From: Hydromicrobium sp964517765
GTDB taxonomy: Bacteria > Actinomycetota > Humimicrobiia > Humimicrobiales > Humimicrobiaceae
NCBI GenBank assembly: GCA_964517765.1
Contig: CAZFEN010000008.1
Span: forward strand, 1-53,090
Length of the DNA stretch: 53,090 nt
Direction of reading: 5' to 3'
This document shows positions 33,946 to 41,731 of this stretch, piece after piece. The notes under the pieces are model-generated. The model saw only the letters and a program-made list of their open reading frames with translations, had not been told where the DNA came from and searched no databases. Numbering within the stretch: position 1 is the first letter of the stretch; every line of letters starts with the position of its first letter. Made by a program: the position numbers and the translations under genes.

Positions 33946-35362
33946 CGAATTTAAAGCCTTTTCTGGTAATCACTTTGACACAGGTATCTACAATTTGCGG
34001 ATCATATAATTTACCCTTATATTTCTTGATTTCTTCTATTGCTGCACTCAGGCCTATCGGAGGACGATACGGCCTGTATGATGACATTGCTTCCACTACA
34101 TCGGCCACAGCCAGTATTTTTGCCTCAAACATTATGTCTTTATCTTTTAAACCCCTCGGATAACCCGAACCATTCAGCTTTTCATGATGCTGGAATATGA
34201 TTTCTGCAATTGGTGTTGGAAACTCTATCCCTTTGATCATTTCATAACCCATCTGTGAATGAGTTTTGATCATATCGTATTCAATATCGGATAACCTGCC
34301 GGGCTTGGATAAAATCGAAGCAGGTATATTTATTTTTCCAATATCATGGATCACTGCTGCTGTTCTTATCCCCTCGATTGTTTTACTATCCAGGCCGAGT
34401 TCAGTTGAAATAGCCACAGCCAGTTTAGAAACTCTTTTTTGATGACCCGAAGTATATGGATCCTTTGTTTCCACTATTGCTGCGAGGGTATTGATAGTAC
34501 CTTCCAGGGTTTTTTTCAGTTTCAGGTAACTTACTTTTAGATTATTTTCTATTGCCTTACGATTAGTTATATCAAACCAGTTTATTATTAAATATTTTAA
34601 CTCTCCATTACTTAATATCGGTTTCGCATCAACCTCTACCCAGAACTCTTCTCCCATTTTACTGTTAAAGAGTACCTCCCTCCTGCTGCAGCCTTCTCTC
34701 AATATAACCTTAAACTCCCTAACATATCTGGCTTTAGATTCCCTGGGCCACCAGGGATAAGGCGGCTTTTTACCTAAAACTTCATTTGACTTAAAACCAA
34801 CCAGATTTACCAGTGCCTGATTCACATATTTTATGGAAGTATCCGCATTAATCACCATAATGGGACTGGGGGAATTCTCCATCAGGCTTGAACTGAACTT
34901 TTCACTGATTTTTAATGATTCTTCCACCTGTTTCTGTCTGGTTATATCATCATAAATAGATATTATTTCCCCTGAAGGCAGCTTATAGACATAATTACGC
35001 CTCCAGCCTGAGATCCTGTTATCTTTATAAAAAGATATGGGAAATTTTTCAGGTGTTCCGGTTTTATATACTCTTTTAAAGACATCAAAAAGTCCAAATT
35101 CCTTTGCTGCTGGGAAAACTTCCAGAATACTTTTGCCTATGACATCTTTTTTTCTGATTTTTTCTATTTTTCCCCCGGCTCTATTAAAATCTTTAAAAAT
35201 AAAATCTTTACCATTATTTATAGTCTCATATATTGATACTCCACTGCTCATATGCTCGAATAACTCTTTAAACCTGTTTTCGCTTGCTTTTATTCCATCT
35301 AATATCTGCTTATTTTGTTTATTATTCATCTTACTTTTTGTTACTTCTTTTTTTGTTACCAT
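33941..35362 (-). CDS. PAS-PAS-HD-GYP cyclic-di-GMP phosphodiesterase-type signalling protein
   Basis: Soluble sensor-effector of 473 residues with no membrane segment. There are two PAS domains (about 25-145 and 155-272), each followed by a short linker, then an HD-GYP domain (about 290-470). The metal motif HDIGKINIP (339-347) and HHEKLNGSGYPRG (392-404) are intact, so hydrolysis of cyclic di-GMP (or a related cyclic dinucleotide) is likely. It has its own promoter and a leader of about 90 nt and stands between yraN and comM, an unusual site for a signalling gene. The ATG at 35362 has no strong ribosome binding site; Met12 (SKMNNK) is an alternative start. Confidence 0.9.
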   Translation of the reverse strand: MVTKKEVTKSKMNNKQNKQILDGIKASENRFKELFEHMSSGVSIYETINNGKDFIFKDFNRAGGKIEKIRKKDVIGKSILEVFPAAKEFGLFDVFKRVYKTGTPEKFPISFYKDNRISGWRRNYVYKLPSGEIISIYDDITRQKQVEESLKISEKFSSSLMENSPSPIMVINADTSIKYVNQALVNLVGFKSNEVLGKKPPYPWWPRESKARYVREFKVILREGCSRREVLFNSKMGEEFWVEVDAKPILSNGELKYLIINWFDITNRKAIENNLKVSYLKLKKTLEGTINTLAAIVETKDPYTSGHQKRVSKLAVAISTELGLDSKTIEGIRTAAVIHDIGKINIPASILSKPGRLSDIEYDMIKTHSQMGYEMIKGIEFPTPIAEIIFQHHEKLNGSGYPRGLKDKDIMFEAKILAVADVVEAMSSYRPYRPPIGLSAAIEEIKKYKGKLYDPQIVDTCVKVITRKGFKFD

Positions 35363-35463
35363 GGCTTTTTTGTAATAATTTATAAAATAATAGTTATTTC
35401 TTTAATTACTTTTACTTAAAACACATTATAAAAATAATAACAATAAATCTATTCGCTTAAAAT

Positions 35464-35492
35464 ATTATATTTTAGGACTTCTATAACGTCAA
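35464..35492 (-). promoter_or_regulatory. Promoter of the HD-GYP gene
   Basis: TTGACG (35492-35487), 17-nt spacer, TATAAT (35469-35464) on the minus strand. It lies in the 152-nt gap downstream of yraN. Predicted initiation near 35457 leaves about 95 nt of AT-rich untranslated leader before ATG 35362, in which I see no strong hairpin or riboswitch core. Confidence 0.7.
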
Positions 35493-35514
35493 ATAGCAGG
35501 TTCAATGTTATTTA

Positions 35515-35949
35515 TCAAAAGGCATTTTCTATATGCTCGATTTTCAGATTTCTGTTATCTTTCAGAGTACCATATGAGTTTATTTCTTGCAGCAAATTTT
35601 TTTTTATTGCAATTTCCTCGATAAAACTTCTGCCAATGATTATGGAAATAATATTAAAACTGGGATTATATTCCGAAAGTCTGTTAGAAGTGATATACAG
35701 ACTGGCCACTTTTTTTATTCTTGACACTTTTAATCTATTTACTGCTTCCAGAGGGTCTCCGTATTCCAGATTGGTCCTGGTTTTGACTTCAGCAAAAATC
35801 AAATTTCTGCCCTTTCTGGCAATTATATCTATTTCACCGTATCTCGTTCTGTAATTTTTTTCTAATATAAAATAGCCTTCCTCTTCCAGGTACTTTTGGG
35901 CAATAAATTCGCCGGTTTTTCCTATGATTTTTTTACTTAAGACTGCTAA
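35515..35949 (-). CDS. yraN: YraN/UPF0102-family endonuclease-like protein, non-canonical start
   Basis: Restriction-endonuclease-fold protein of unknown physiological role. The family signature is clear: GKTGEFIAQKYLEEEGYFILEKNYRTRYGEIDIIARKG then NLIFAEVKTRT, giving the catalytic-like E..D..ExK pattern. The frame is open from an upstream TAA but contains no ATG/GTG/TTG before the conserved domain; the first canonical codon, TTG at 35802, would delete the active site. TTA at 35949-35947 sits 6 nt after AGGTGT, in the same context as the nusA start (AGGTGA-6-TTG), and overlaps the rnhB stop (TTAG). I place the start there tentatively, giving 144 residues. An indel in the TTTT just upstream would alternatively make GTG the start. 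Confidence 0.75.
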   Translation of the reverse strand, partial: LAVLSKKIIGKTGEFIAQKYLEEEGYFILEKNYRTRYGEIDIIARKGRNLIFAEVKTRTNLEYGDPLEAVNRLKVSRIKKVASLYITSNRLSEYNPSFNIISIIIGRSFIEEIAIKKNLLQEINSYGTLKDNRNLKIEHIENAF

Positions 35950-36569
35950 CTTAAAACACCTCTGTAAGATACTCTGTGAATATTTGTGGGACCATACTTT
36001 TGTAAGGATTTCAGATGTTTTCTGGTACCGTAACCTTTATTTTGTTCAAATCCATATTCAGGATAATACCTTGAAAGCTTGAGCATTATACAATCTCTGA
36101 TTACCTTGGCGATTATTGAAGCTGCGGCAATAGAAATACTGAGACTATCGCCGTTTACAATGGGTAAATACTCAATACCCAGATCCACACTGATATAATC
36201 AGCTAAAATAATATCCGGTTTTATTTTCAGAGCATCAATTGCTTTTTTAAATGCAAGTGCATTCGCCCTGGTTATTGATAGGCTGTCGATTTCATCGGAA
36301 GGAATCTTTACTATTGACCAGCAGAGGCAGCTTCTGATTATTTTTTTAAAAATATATTTCCTTTTTTCTGAAGGAAGCTTTTTGGAATCATTTATATCTT
36401 CTATTATCAGTTTCTTCTTATCCAGAATGACAGCCGCAGCAACCAGTGGACCGGCAAGCGACCCTCTTCCCACTTCATCTACACCGGCTATTTTTTCATA
36501 ACCTGCAATTAACAGATTATCTTCATAACAGCGTAGATCCAGCAGCCTTTTTATTTCTTTAAACTCCAT
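35946..36569 (-). CDS. rnhB: Ribonuclease HII
   Basis: Cleaves RNA of RNA-DNA hybrids and initiates ribonucleotide excision. The catalytic acids are in GVDEVGRGSLAGPLVAAAV (about 30-48) and in ILADYI (about 115-120), and the AAASIIAKVIRD (about 149-160) and EYGFEQNKGYGTRKH blocks are typical of RNase HII. Length is 207 residues. It lies between lepB and yraN, in the conserved rplS-lepB-rnhB order. Confidence 0.96.
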   Translation of the reverse strand: MEFKEIKRLLDLRCYEDNLLIAGYEKIAGVDEVGRGSLAGPLVAAAVILDKKKLIIEDINDSKKLPSEKRKYIFKKIIRSCLCWSIVKIPSDEIDSLSITRANALAFKKAIDALKIKPDIILADYISVDLGIEYLPIVNGDSLSISIAAASIIAKVIRDCIMLKLSRYYPEYGFEQNKGYGTRKHLKSLQKYGPTNIHRVSYRGVLS

Positions 36570-36585
36570 AGCGGTACCAAAAAAA

Positions 36586-37128
36586 TTACCACCTTGATGG
36601 CGGCCAGTAAATTATGACTAATTCTCCGAATACATCATCTTCCGGAATTGTCCCAAAAAACCTGCTGTCAAAACTATTGTTCCTGTTATCTCCCATTACG
36701 AATAATTCATTTTCACCGACAGTTACGGTCTGATTTATATAAAAAATATCCTGACCGGCCGGAAGATAATTTTCAACGATTTTTTCTCCATTAATGAAAA
36801 TCTCACCTTCTGTGGTGAGAGTAATTTCATCCCCTTCTATTGCGATTGCTCTTTTTACAAGATCCTTCTTTTCTAGCGGAGAATGAAATGCTATGATATC
36901 TCCTCTTTTTATAGTGCCGAATTTATATGCAAGCTTATTTATTATTACTTTATCTCCCACCTTCAGCATAGGTTCCATTGAGGGTGTAGGAACATTGAAG
37001 GGCTCCAATATATAAATTCTGATCAATGTAGCTGATATTACTGCGGCTAAAACGATAATGATATATATTAAAAATTCCCTGAAGATTTTTCTTTTTCTGG
37101 TATTAACCTGTTTATTTTCAAGAGGCAT
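36586..37128 (-). CDS. lepB: Signal peptidase I
   Basis: Membrane-bound serine/lysine protease that releases exported proteins from their signal peptides. A basic N-terminus is followed by one membrane helix (about 18-42). The nucleophile Ser50 is in PTPSMEPML and the general base Lys92 in DLVKRAIAIEGD. The VMGDNRNNSFDSR box (about 152-164) is intact. The 180-residue, single-helix form is typical of Gram-positive bacteria. It is coupled to rplS upstream and rnhB downstream. Confidence 0.96.
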   Translation of the reverse strand: MPLENKQVNTRKRKIFREFLIYIIIVLAAVISATLIRIYILEPFNVPTPSMEPMLKVGDKVIINKLAYKFGTIKRGDIIAFHSPLEKKDLVKRAIAIEGDEITLTTEGEIFINGEKIVENYLPAGQDIFYINQTVTVGENELFVMGDNRNNSFDSRFFGTIPEDDVFGELVIIYWPPSRW

Positions 37129-37155
37129 TAATATAAAAGCCCACTGCTACTTTCA

Positions 37156-37497
37156 TTATTTAAATTTGATTTTTGACTTCTTGCCGATCGTATCCCTGAG
37201 GTAATATAGTTTGGCTCTTCTTGTCAGGCCTTCGCCTACTCTTTCTATAGACTGGATTACAGGTGAATTCAGAAGAAATGTTCTTTCGACTCCTACATTA
37301 TTGAAAGAGATTTTTCTTACTGTAAATGTCTTACTGATTCCCGAACCCTTGATAGCGATTACAATCCCTTCAAAGGTTTGACTTCTGTCTTTATTCTCTT
37401 CGCTGATTTTTATTTTGACTTTTATTTTATCCCCCGGACCGAACCGGGGTATATCAGTTTTTAAATATTTACTTTCTATCTTATCCAATTTATTCAT
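37156..37497 (-). CDS. rplS: 50S ribosomal protein L19
   Basis: 50S protein at the 30S interface. The core shows PRFGPGDKIKVKIKI, RSQTFEGIVIAIKGSG and the C-terminal RRAKLYYLRDTIGKKSKIK. I start at ATG 37497 (MNKLDKIES), which has GGAG seven bases upstream and gives 113 residues, the family length. A frame extension to TTG 37539 adds 14 basic residues but has no ribosome binding site. It belongs to the rpsP-khpA-rimM-trmD-rplS operon. Confidence 0.96.
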   Translation of the reverse strand: MNKLDKIESKYLKTDIPRFGPGDKIKVKIKISEENKDRSQTFEGIVIAIKGSGISKTFTVRKISFNNVGVERTFLLNSPVIQSIERVGEGLTRRAKLYYLRDTIGKKSKIKFK

Positions 37498-37554
37498 TTT
37501 TTTCTCCAGCCTGTTTCTTTTCTTTCTAATTAGAACCAAACAAATATAATTAAT

Positions 37555-38256
37555 TTAACTGTCTTTGTCAAATAAATCCGGTCTTCTTTTCCTGGTCATT
37601 TCTACCGATTTTTCTTTTCTCCATTTCTCTATATCTTTATGGTTCCCACTCAGAAGAATTTTTGGAACGGTCATCCCTTTAAAAACCGGAGGTCTTGTAT
37701 ACTGGGGGTAGTCAAGTAAATTTTTTTCAAAAGATTCTGATCTTAATGATTCCGCTTTTCCGACTACACCAGGAATTAACCTTATTATCCCGTCTATCAA
37801 AACCATTGAAGGGATTTCTCCGCCTGAAAGTACATAATCACCTATAGAGATCTCGAGATCCACCATAGATTCCATGACCCTTTCGTCAACCCCTTCGTAT
37901 CTTCCGCAAATAACAATTATATTCTCAAGACCTGACATATATTTTAACTTATTTTGATTTAATCTTTCTCCTCCGGGAGAAAGCAGAACCACTTTTCGCT
38001 TTTCCTTATCCTTTACCCGACTCCGTCTCTTGATAAAATCAATGGCTCTACCTATTGGTTCCGGCATTAGAACCATTCCGGGTCCCCCGCCATAAGGTCT
38101 ATCATCAACCTTCCCCTGTTTATATGTTGTAAAATCCCTCAAATTATAGATATTCAACCGGCAGATATTTTTTTTGAATGCTTCTTTTATAATCCCGAAT
38201 TCAGTGATATTGTCAAACATTTTGGGAAAAATTGTTATGATATCTATTTTTAACAT
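37555..38256 (-). CDS. trmD: tRNA (guanine37-N1)-methyltransferase
   Basis: SPOUT-class enzyme that methylates G37 next to the anticodon and prevents +1 frameshifting. The trefoil-knot AdoMet site is seen in DDRPYGGGPGMVLMPEPI, VICGRYEGVDERV and SIGDYVLSGGE. Length is 233 residues. It lies between rimM and rplS as in most bacteria. Its role in frame maintenance is worth noting given the frameshifted truB, although no functional link is shown. Confidence 0.97.
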   Translation of the reverse strand: MLKIDIITIFPKMFDNITEFGIIKEAFKKNICRLNIYNLRDFTTYKQGKVDDRPYGGGPGMVLMPEPIGRAIDFIKRRSRVKDKEKRKVVLLSPGGERLNQNKLKYMSGLENIIVICGRYEGVDERVMESMVDLEISIGDYVLSGGEIPSMVLIDGIIRLIPGVVGKAESLRSESFEKNLLDYPQYTRPPVFKGMTVPKILLSGNHKDIEKWRKEKSVEMTRKRRPDLFDKDS

Positions 38257-38308
38257 TTCCTAAATAAAAGACCCTAAAAAGACTTATAAAAATGAATAAA
38301 TAATTATT

Positions 38309-38860
38309 TTAAATGTATTCCGGAATTTTTTTTAATATTATCTTTCTGTTTTTTAAATCTATGCTATCTATATAATTTTCAATAACCGGAATATAAAGAA
38401 TATCGCCTTCCATGTAACCTGTATTTAGATTCTTGTTATCTATTCTTACTGCCAGATTATCATTGGAGGCTAATTTTTCGACATTTATTACTTTGCCAAT
38501 AGGGACGTCGTTTTTTGTGCAAACAGTGCACTCCAGAATATCATCTATCCAGTACTGGTTACTTTCCAGTACCGGACCGTCTTTTATGAGGCGGAAGACA
38601 CTTATTCCTTTTAAATCACAGGCAGCATTTCTGCTATCTATACCTTTGAATTTTATTATCGAGGCTTCCGGTTTATCTTTCCTCCATCTGATACTTTCTA
38701 CTTCTGCTTTCCGTGTACATCTTTCATCAAAAAAAAGTACGTCTCCCCTTTTAATAGATTTGGGATAATCTGTAAGCAACATCACAACTGTTTCTCCTTT
38801 TATTCCATGCGGCTTACCGATTATCCCAATTAATCTTGCATCTACATTTATTTCCGACAT
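38309..38860 (-). CDS. rimM: 16S rRNA processing protein RimM
   Basis: Assembly factor for the 30S head that binds S19. The N-terminal domain has the conserved IGIIGKPHGIKGETVV block (about 11-26) and the C-terminal PRC-barrel domain shows DVPIGKVINVEKLASNDNLAV and ILYIPVIENYIDSIDLKNRKI. Length is 183 residues. The related factor RimP is not found in the nusA cluster of this window. Confidence 0.93.
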   Translation of the reverse strand: MSEINVDARLIGIIGKPHGIKGETVVMLLTDYPKSIKRGDVLFFDERCTRKAEVESIRWRKDKPEASIIKFKGIDSRNAACDLKGISVFRLIKDGPVLESNQYWIDDILECTVCTKNDVPIGKVINVEKLASNDNLAVRIDNKNLNTGYMEGDILYIPVIENYIDSIDLKNRKIILKKIPEYI

Positions 38861-38908
38861 TTACCAATGCCTGTTAAAATAATCTATTTATGCTTATATA
38901 TTAAATTA

Positions 38909-39142
38909 TCAATCCATTATTTTTACAATAGAGGATTTACCTCTTTTAGCAGATGCGGCTCTCATTATGACCCTTAGAGCATTTGCAGTTCTTCCTTTTT
39001 TCCCTATTACTTTTCCCAGATCATCTTCAGCTACGTTAAGCTTGAAAATTACTGTTTTTTCATCTTCCTCCTCTTCCGTAATTTCTACGTTATCAGGGCT
39101 ATCAACTAGCTCTTTTACCATGTACTCCAGTAGTTCTTTCAC
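38909..39142 (-). CDS. khpA: KH-domain RNA-binding protein KhpA (YlqC)
   Basis: A 77-residue single KH-domain protein with the GKVIGKKGRTANALRVIMRA loop (about 43-62, VIGKKGR being the GxxG motif). KhpA/YlqC partners with KhpB/EloR in several Gram-positive bacteria and influences cell elongation and RNA metabolism. Translation starts at GTG 39142 after GGAGG with a 6-nt gap. It sits between rpsP and rimM as in Bacillota. No khpB is visible here. Confidence 0.94.
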   Translation of the reverse strand: MKELLEYMVKELVDSPDNVEITEEEEDEKTVIFKLNVAEDDLGKVIGKKGRTANALRVIMRAASAKRGKSSIVKIMD

Positions 39143-39170
39143 TGTTTACCTCCAGTCTAAGTTGTAATAA

Positions 39171-39416
39171 CTACTTCTTTAAACCAATCTTATCAAAAAG
39201 CTTTTGAACTGTATTTGTAGGTTTTGCACCTTTCTTTATCCAATCAAGAGCCTTTTCTTTATTCACTTCTATTATTGATGGATCACTTTTAGGGTCGTAT
39301 ATACCTATTTTTTCAATGAACCTTCCGTCTCTTGGTGATCTGATATCTGCTACAATGATTCTATAAAAGGGCTGTTTTCTTGAACCCATCCTGGTCAGTC
39401 TTATCTTTACACTCAA
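39171..39416 (-). CDS. rpsP: 30S ribosomal protein S16
   Basis: Early 30S assembly protein, 81 residues. It starts MSVKIRLTRMGSRKQPFYRIIVADIRSPRDGRFIE and ends in the ALDWIKKGAKPTNTVQKLF block. Start is TTG 39416 after GGAGG. A promoter-like pair upstream suggests that rpsP begins the rpsP-khpA-rimM-trmD-rplS operon independently of ffh. Confidence 0.97.
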   Translation of the reverse strand: MSVKIRLTRMGSRKQPFYRIIVADIRSPRDGRFIEKIGIYDPKSDPSIIEVNKEKALDWIKKGAKPTNTVQKLFDKIGLKK

Positions 39417-39461
39417 CCTGTAACCTCCAAATTCTTAAATAGTTAATTTTTCGCTTTAATA

Positions 39462-39489
39462 ATTATATATTTTTCCATAAAACTTGCAA
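39462..39489 (-). promoter_or_regulatory. Candidate rpsP promoter
   Basis: TTGCAA (39489-39484), 16-nt spacer and TATAAT (39467-39462) on the minus strand, in the gap between ffh and rpsP. Predicted initiation near 39455 gives a leader of about 40 nt with a GGAGG ribosome binding site. Motif-based. Confidence 0.55.
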
Positions 39490-39501
39490 AACATTTTTTA
39501 T

Positions 39502-40830
39502 CTACAAATTTCCGGTAGGAAAATTAAATTTTCCTTTTTGACCTGAAAACTGTTTCATCATTTGCTTAGTTTTACTGAATTGCACGAGCAATTTATTTAC
39601 TTCTGATACCGAGCTCCCGCTTCCCTTTGCTATCCTTTTTTTCCTGTTTCCGTTAATTATATGCGGTTTTCTTCTCTCCTCCACGGTCATTGAATTGATT
39701 ATAGCTTCTATTCGGGATAGATAAGAATCGTCTAAATTTATTTTCTTGAATATCTTGTTTTTATTAGGTATAGGCAGCATTGAAAATATTTTATCCAGTG
39801 ATCCCATTTTTTTAATACTCTTAAGCTGTCCTATAAAATCTTCGAAGTTTAGCTCATTTTTATAGATCTTTTCTTCTATCCTCTTTGCCTCTTTTTCGCT
39901 TACCACTTTTTCCGCTTTTTCGACAAGGGTCAGTATGTCTCCCATTCCCAGTATTCTGGAAGCTATTCTATCCGGATAAAAAATATCAAAATCCTCGATT
40001 CTCTCTCCGTTGGAAATAAATTTTATCGGTTTTTTAACCACATAGTATACGGAGAGCGCCGCTCCACCTCTGGTATCACTGTCCAGTTTTGTCAAAATTA
40101 TTCCGTCACATTCGACTCTCTGGTTAAAAGTCGAGGCAATGTTTACTGCTTCCTGCCCGGTCATAGCATCCAGTACCAGAAATATCTGATGAGGATTTAC
40201 CTTGCTTTTGATATCTGCAATTTCTTTCATCATTTTTTCATCTATATGTAATCTTCCGGCAGTATCGATTATGATCACATCACTTCCGGATTTTTTAAAA
40301 AGTTCTATTCCCTTTACCGATATTGATACGGGATTCGAATTGCTTTCCGAATAAACATCCACAGTTATATTTTTTGCCATATCCTCAAGCTGTAATACTG
40401 CTGCCGGCCGGTATATGTCCGCAGCAACAATAGATACTTTTTTCTGGTATTTATTCTTTAAAAAATTAGCCAGTTTGATGACCGCCGAAGTTTTCCCGGT
40501 CCCCTGCAGTCCGACAGTCATTATAACCGTAGGTCCCCTGGGAGCAAAAACAACGCCGCTGCTGGTTGAGCCAAGCATTCTTGTAATCTCCTCATTTACT
40601 ATTTTTACTACCTGCTGATATGAGGTCAAACTTTCCAGTATCTTTTCACCTATTGCTTTTGATTTTACGTTTTCCAGGAATTCTTTTACTACCTTAAAGT
40701 TCACATCAGCTTCCAGCAATGCCAGTTTGATTTCCCTCAGGGCATCATCCAGGTCATTTGGGCTTAATTTCCCTTTATTTCTTATTTTATAAAATAGATT
40801 CTCAAACCTGGTTGTCAACAGATCAAACAT
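39502..40830 (-). CDS. ffh: Signal recognition particle protein Ffh
   Basis: GTPase that binds signal peptides and 4.5S/6S RNA. N and G domains carry GLQGTGKTSAVIKLA (about 107-121), DTAGRLHIDEKMMKE, DAMTGQEA and TKLDSDTRGGAALS. The methionine-containing M domain (about 325-442) has KRIAKGSGSSVSEVNKLLVQF, the RNA-binding motif. Length is 442 residues. ftsY lies directly upstream, so both SRP GTPases are co-transcribed. ylxM, often between them in Bacillota, is absent. Confidence 0.97.
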   Translation of the reverse strand: MFDLLTTRFENLFYKIRNKGKLSPNDLDDALREIKLALLEADVNFKVVKEFLENVKSKAIGEKILESLTSYQQVVKIVNEEITRMLGSTSSGVVFAPRGPTVIMTVGLQGTGKTSAVIKLANFLKNKYQKKVSIVAADIYRPAAVLQLEDMAKNITVDVYSESNSNPVSISVKGIELFKKSGSDVIIIDTAGRLHIDEKMMKEIADIKSKVNPHQIFLVLDAMTGQEAVNIASTFNQRVECDGIILTKLDSDTRGGAALSVYYVVKKPIKFISNGERIEDFDIFYPDRIASRILGMGDILTLVEKAEKVVSEKEAKRIEEKIYKNELNFEDFIGQLKSIKKMGSLDKIFSMLPIPNKNKIFKKINLDDSYLSRIEAIINSMTVEERRKPHIINGNRKKRIAKGSGSSVSEVNKLLVQFSKTKQMMKQFSGQKGKFNFPTGNL

Positions 40831-40858
40831 AACTAAAATCCCTTTCCGCCTTCAGTTA

Positions 40859-41731
40859 TCAGGAGAATATCGATTCTGCAAATCCTACAGGATCAAAAAA
40901 ATGTATATTATCCAATTTTTCACCATCTGTTACCAGTTTTATAGGTATACCCAGATCATTTTTTATTGTAAGCACTATCCCTCCTCTGGAAGTGCTGTCT
41001 ATTTTGGTCAGAATGATTCCGGTCAAATCCAAAGAATTGTTAAAAAGTTCCGCCTGATTTCTGGCATTCTGTCCCGTAGTGGAATCAATTACAAGTAGTA
41101 TCTCGTCTACTTCCCGATCAATTTTCTTCGTTATCACTTTTTTTATTTTTTTAAGTTCTTCCATAAGATTATAAGAAGTCTGCATCCTGCCTGCAGTATC
41201 GATTATAACCAGATCGATTCCTCTGGCTTTTGCCTTTTCCAGGCTGTCATATACTACCGCTCCCGGATCGGAAAACTTCTGGTGATAAACGATATCCAGA
41301 TCCAGCTTTTCGGCATAATGCTGTATCTGTTCAACCGCAGCTGATCTGTACGTATCGGCAGCGGATATCAAAACTTTCTTACCTTTTCCTTTAAACATAC
41401 TGGCCAACTTTGCAACCGAAGTGGTCTTACCCGTCCCATTTACGCCCACTATCAAAAACACCGTAGGAGGTGCGGGTGATATTTTTAAATCACCGTCTCC
41501 GTTGGTCTTAAGAATTTCTATGATTTGCTCTTTCAGCAGTGCCTTTATTTTTTCGATATCATTTATATTTTCACTATAAACATGTTTTTTCACTTCAGCC
41601 AGTATTTTACCTGTGGTATTGATACTGATGTCGCTTGCAACCATCTGTTCTTCCAGTTCATCCCAGAATAATTTGTGGTTATCCTTAAATTTGTTCCAGA
41701 TATTATTTAGATTCTTAATTAATCTCAGCAT
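40859..41731 (-). CDS. ftsY: Signal recognition particle receptor FtsY
   Basis: Membrane-associated SRP receptor GTPase. G motifs are VGVNGTGKTTSVAKLA (about 94-109), DTAGRMQTSYNLMEEL, DSTTGQNARNQAELF and TKIDSTSRGGIVL. At 290 residues it lacks the long acidic A domain and consists of N and G domains only, like many Gram-positive forms. Its 5' end overlaps the end of smc by 17 nt, so translation is probably coupled. Confidence 0.96.
   Translation of the reverse strand: MLRLIKNLNNIWNKFKDNHKLFWDELEEQMVASDISINTTGKILAEVKKHVYSENINDIEKIKALLKEQIIEILKTNGDGDLKISPAPPTVFLIVGVNGTGKTTSVAKLASMFKGKGKKVLISAADTYRSAAVEQIQHYAEKLDLDIVYHQKFSDPGAVVYDSLEKAKARGIDLVIIDTAGRMQTSYNLMEELKKIKKVITKKIDREVDEILLVIDSTTGQNARNQAELFNNSLDLTGIILTKIDSTSRGGIVLTIKNDLGIPIKLVTDGEKLDNIHFFDPVGFAESIFS

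Noticed and set aside
37498..37539. N-terminal extension of L19 from TTG 37539
   Set aside because: No ribosome binding site there, while ATG 37497 has GGAG at good spacing and gives the normal family length.
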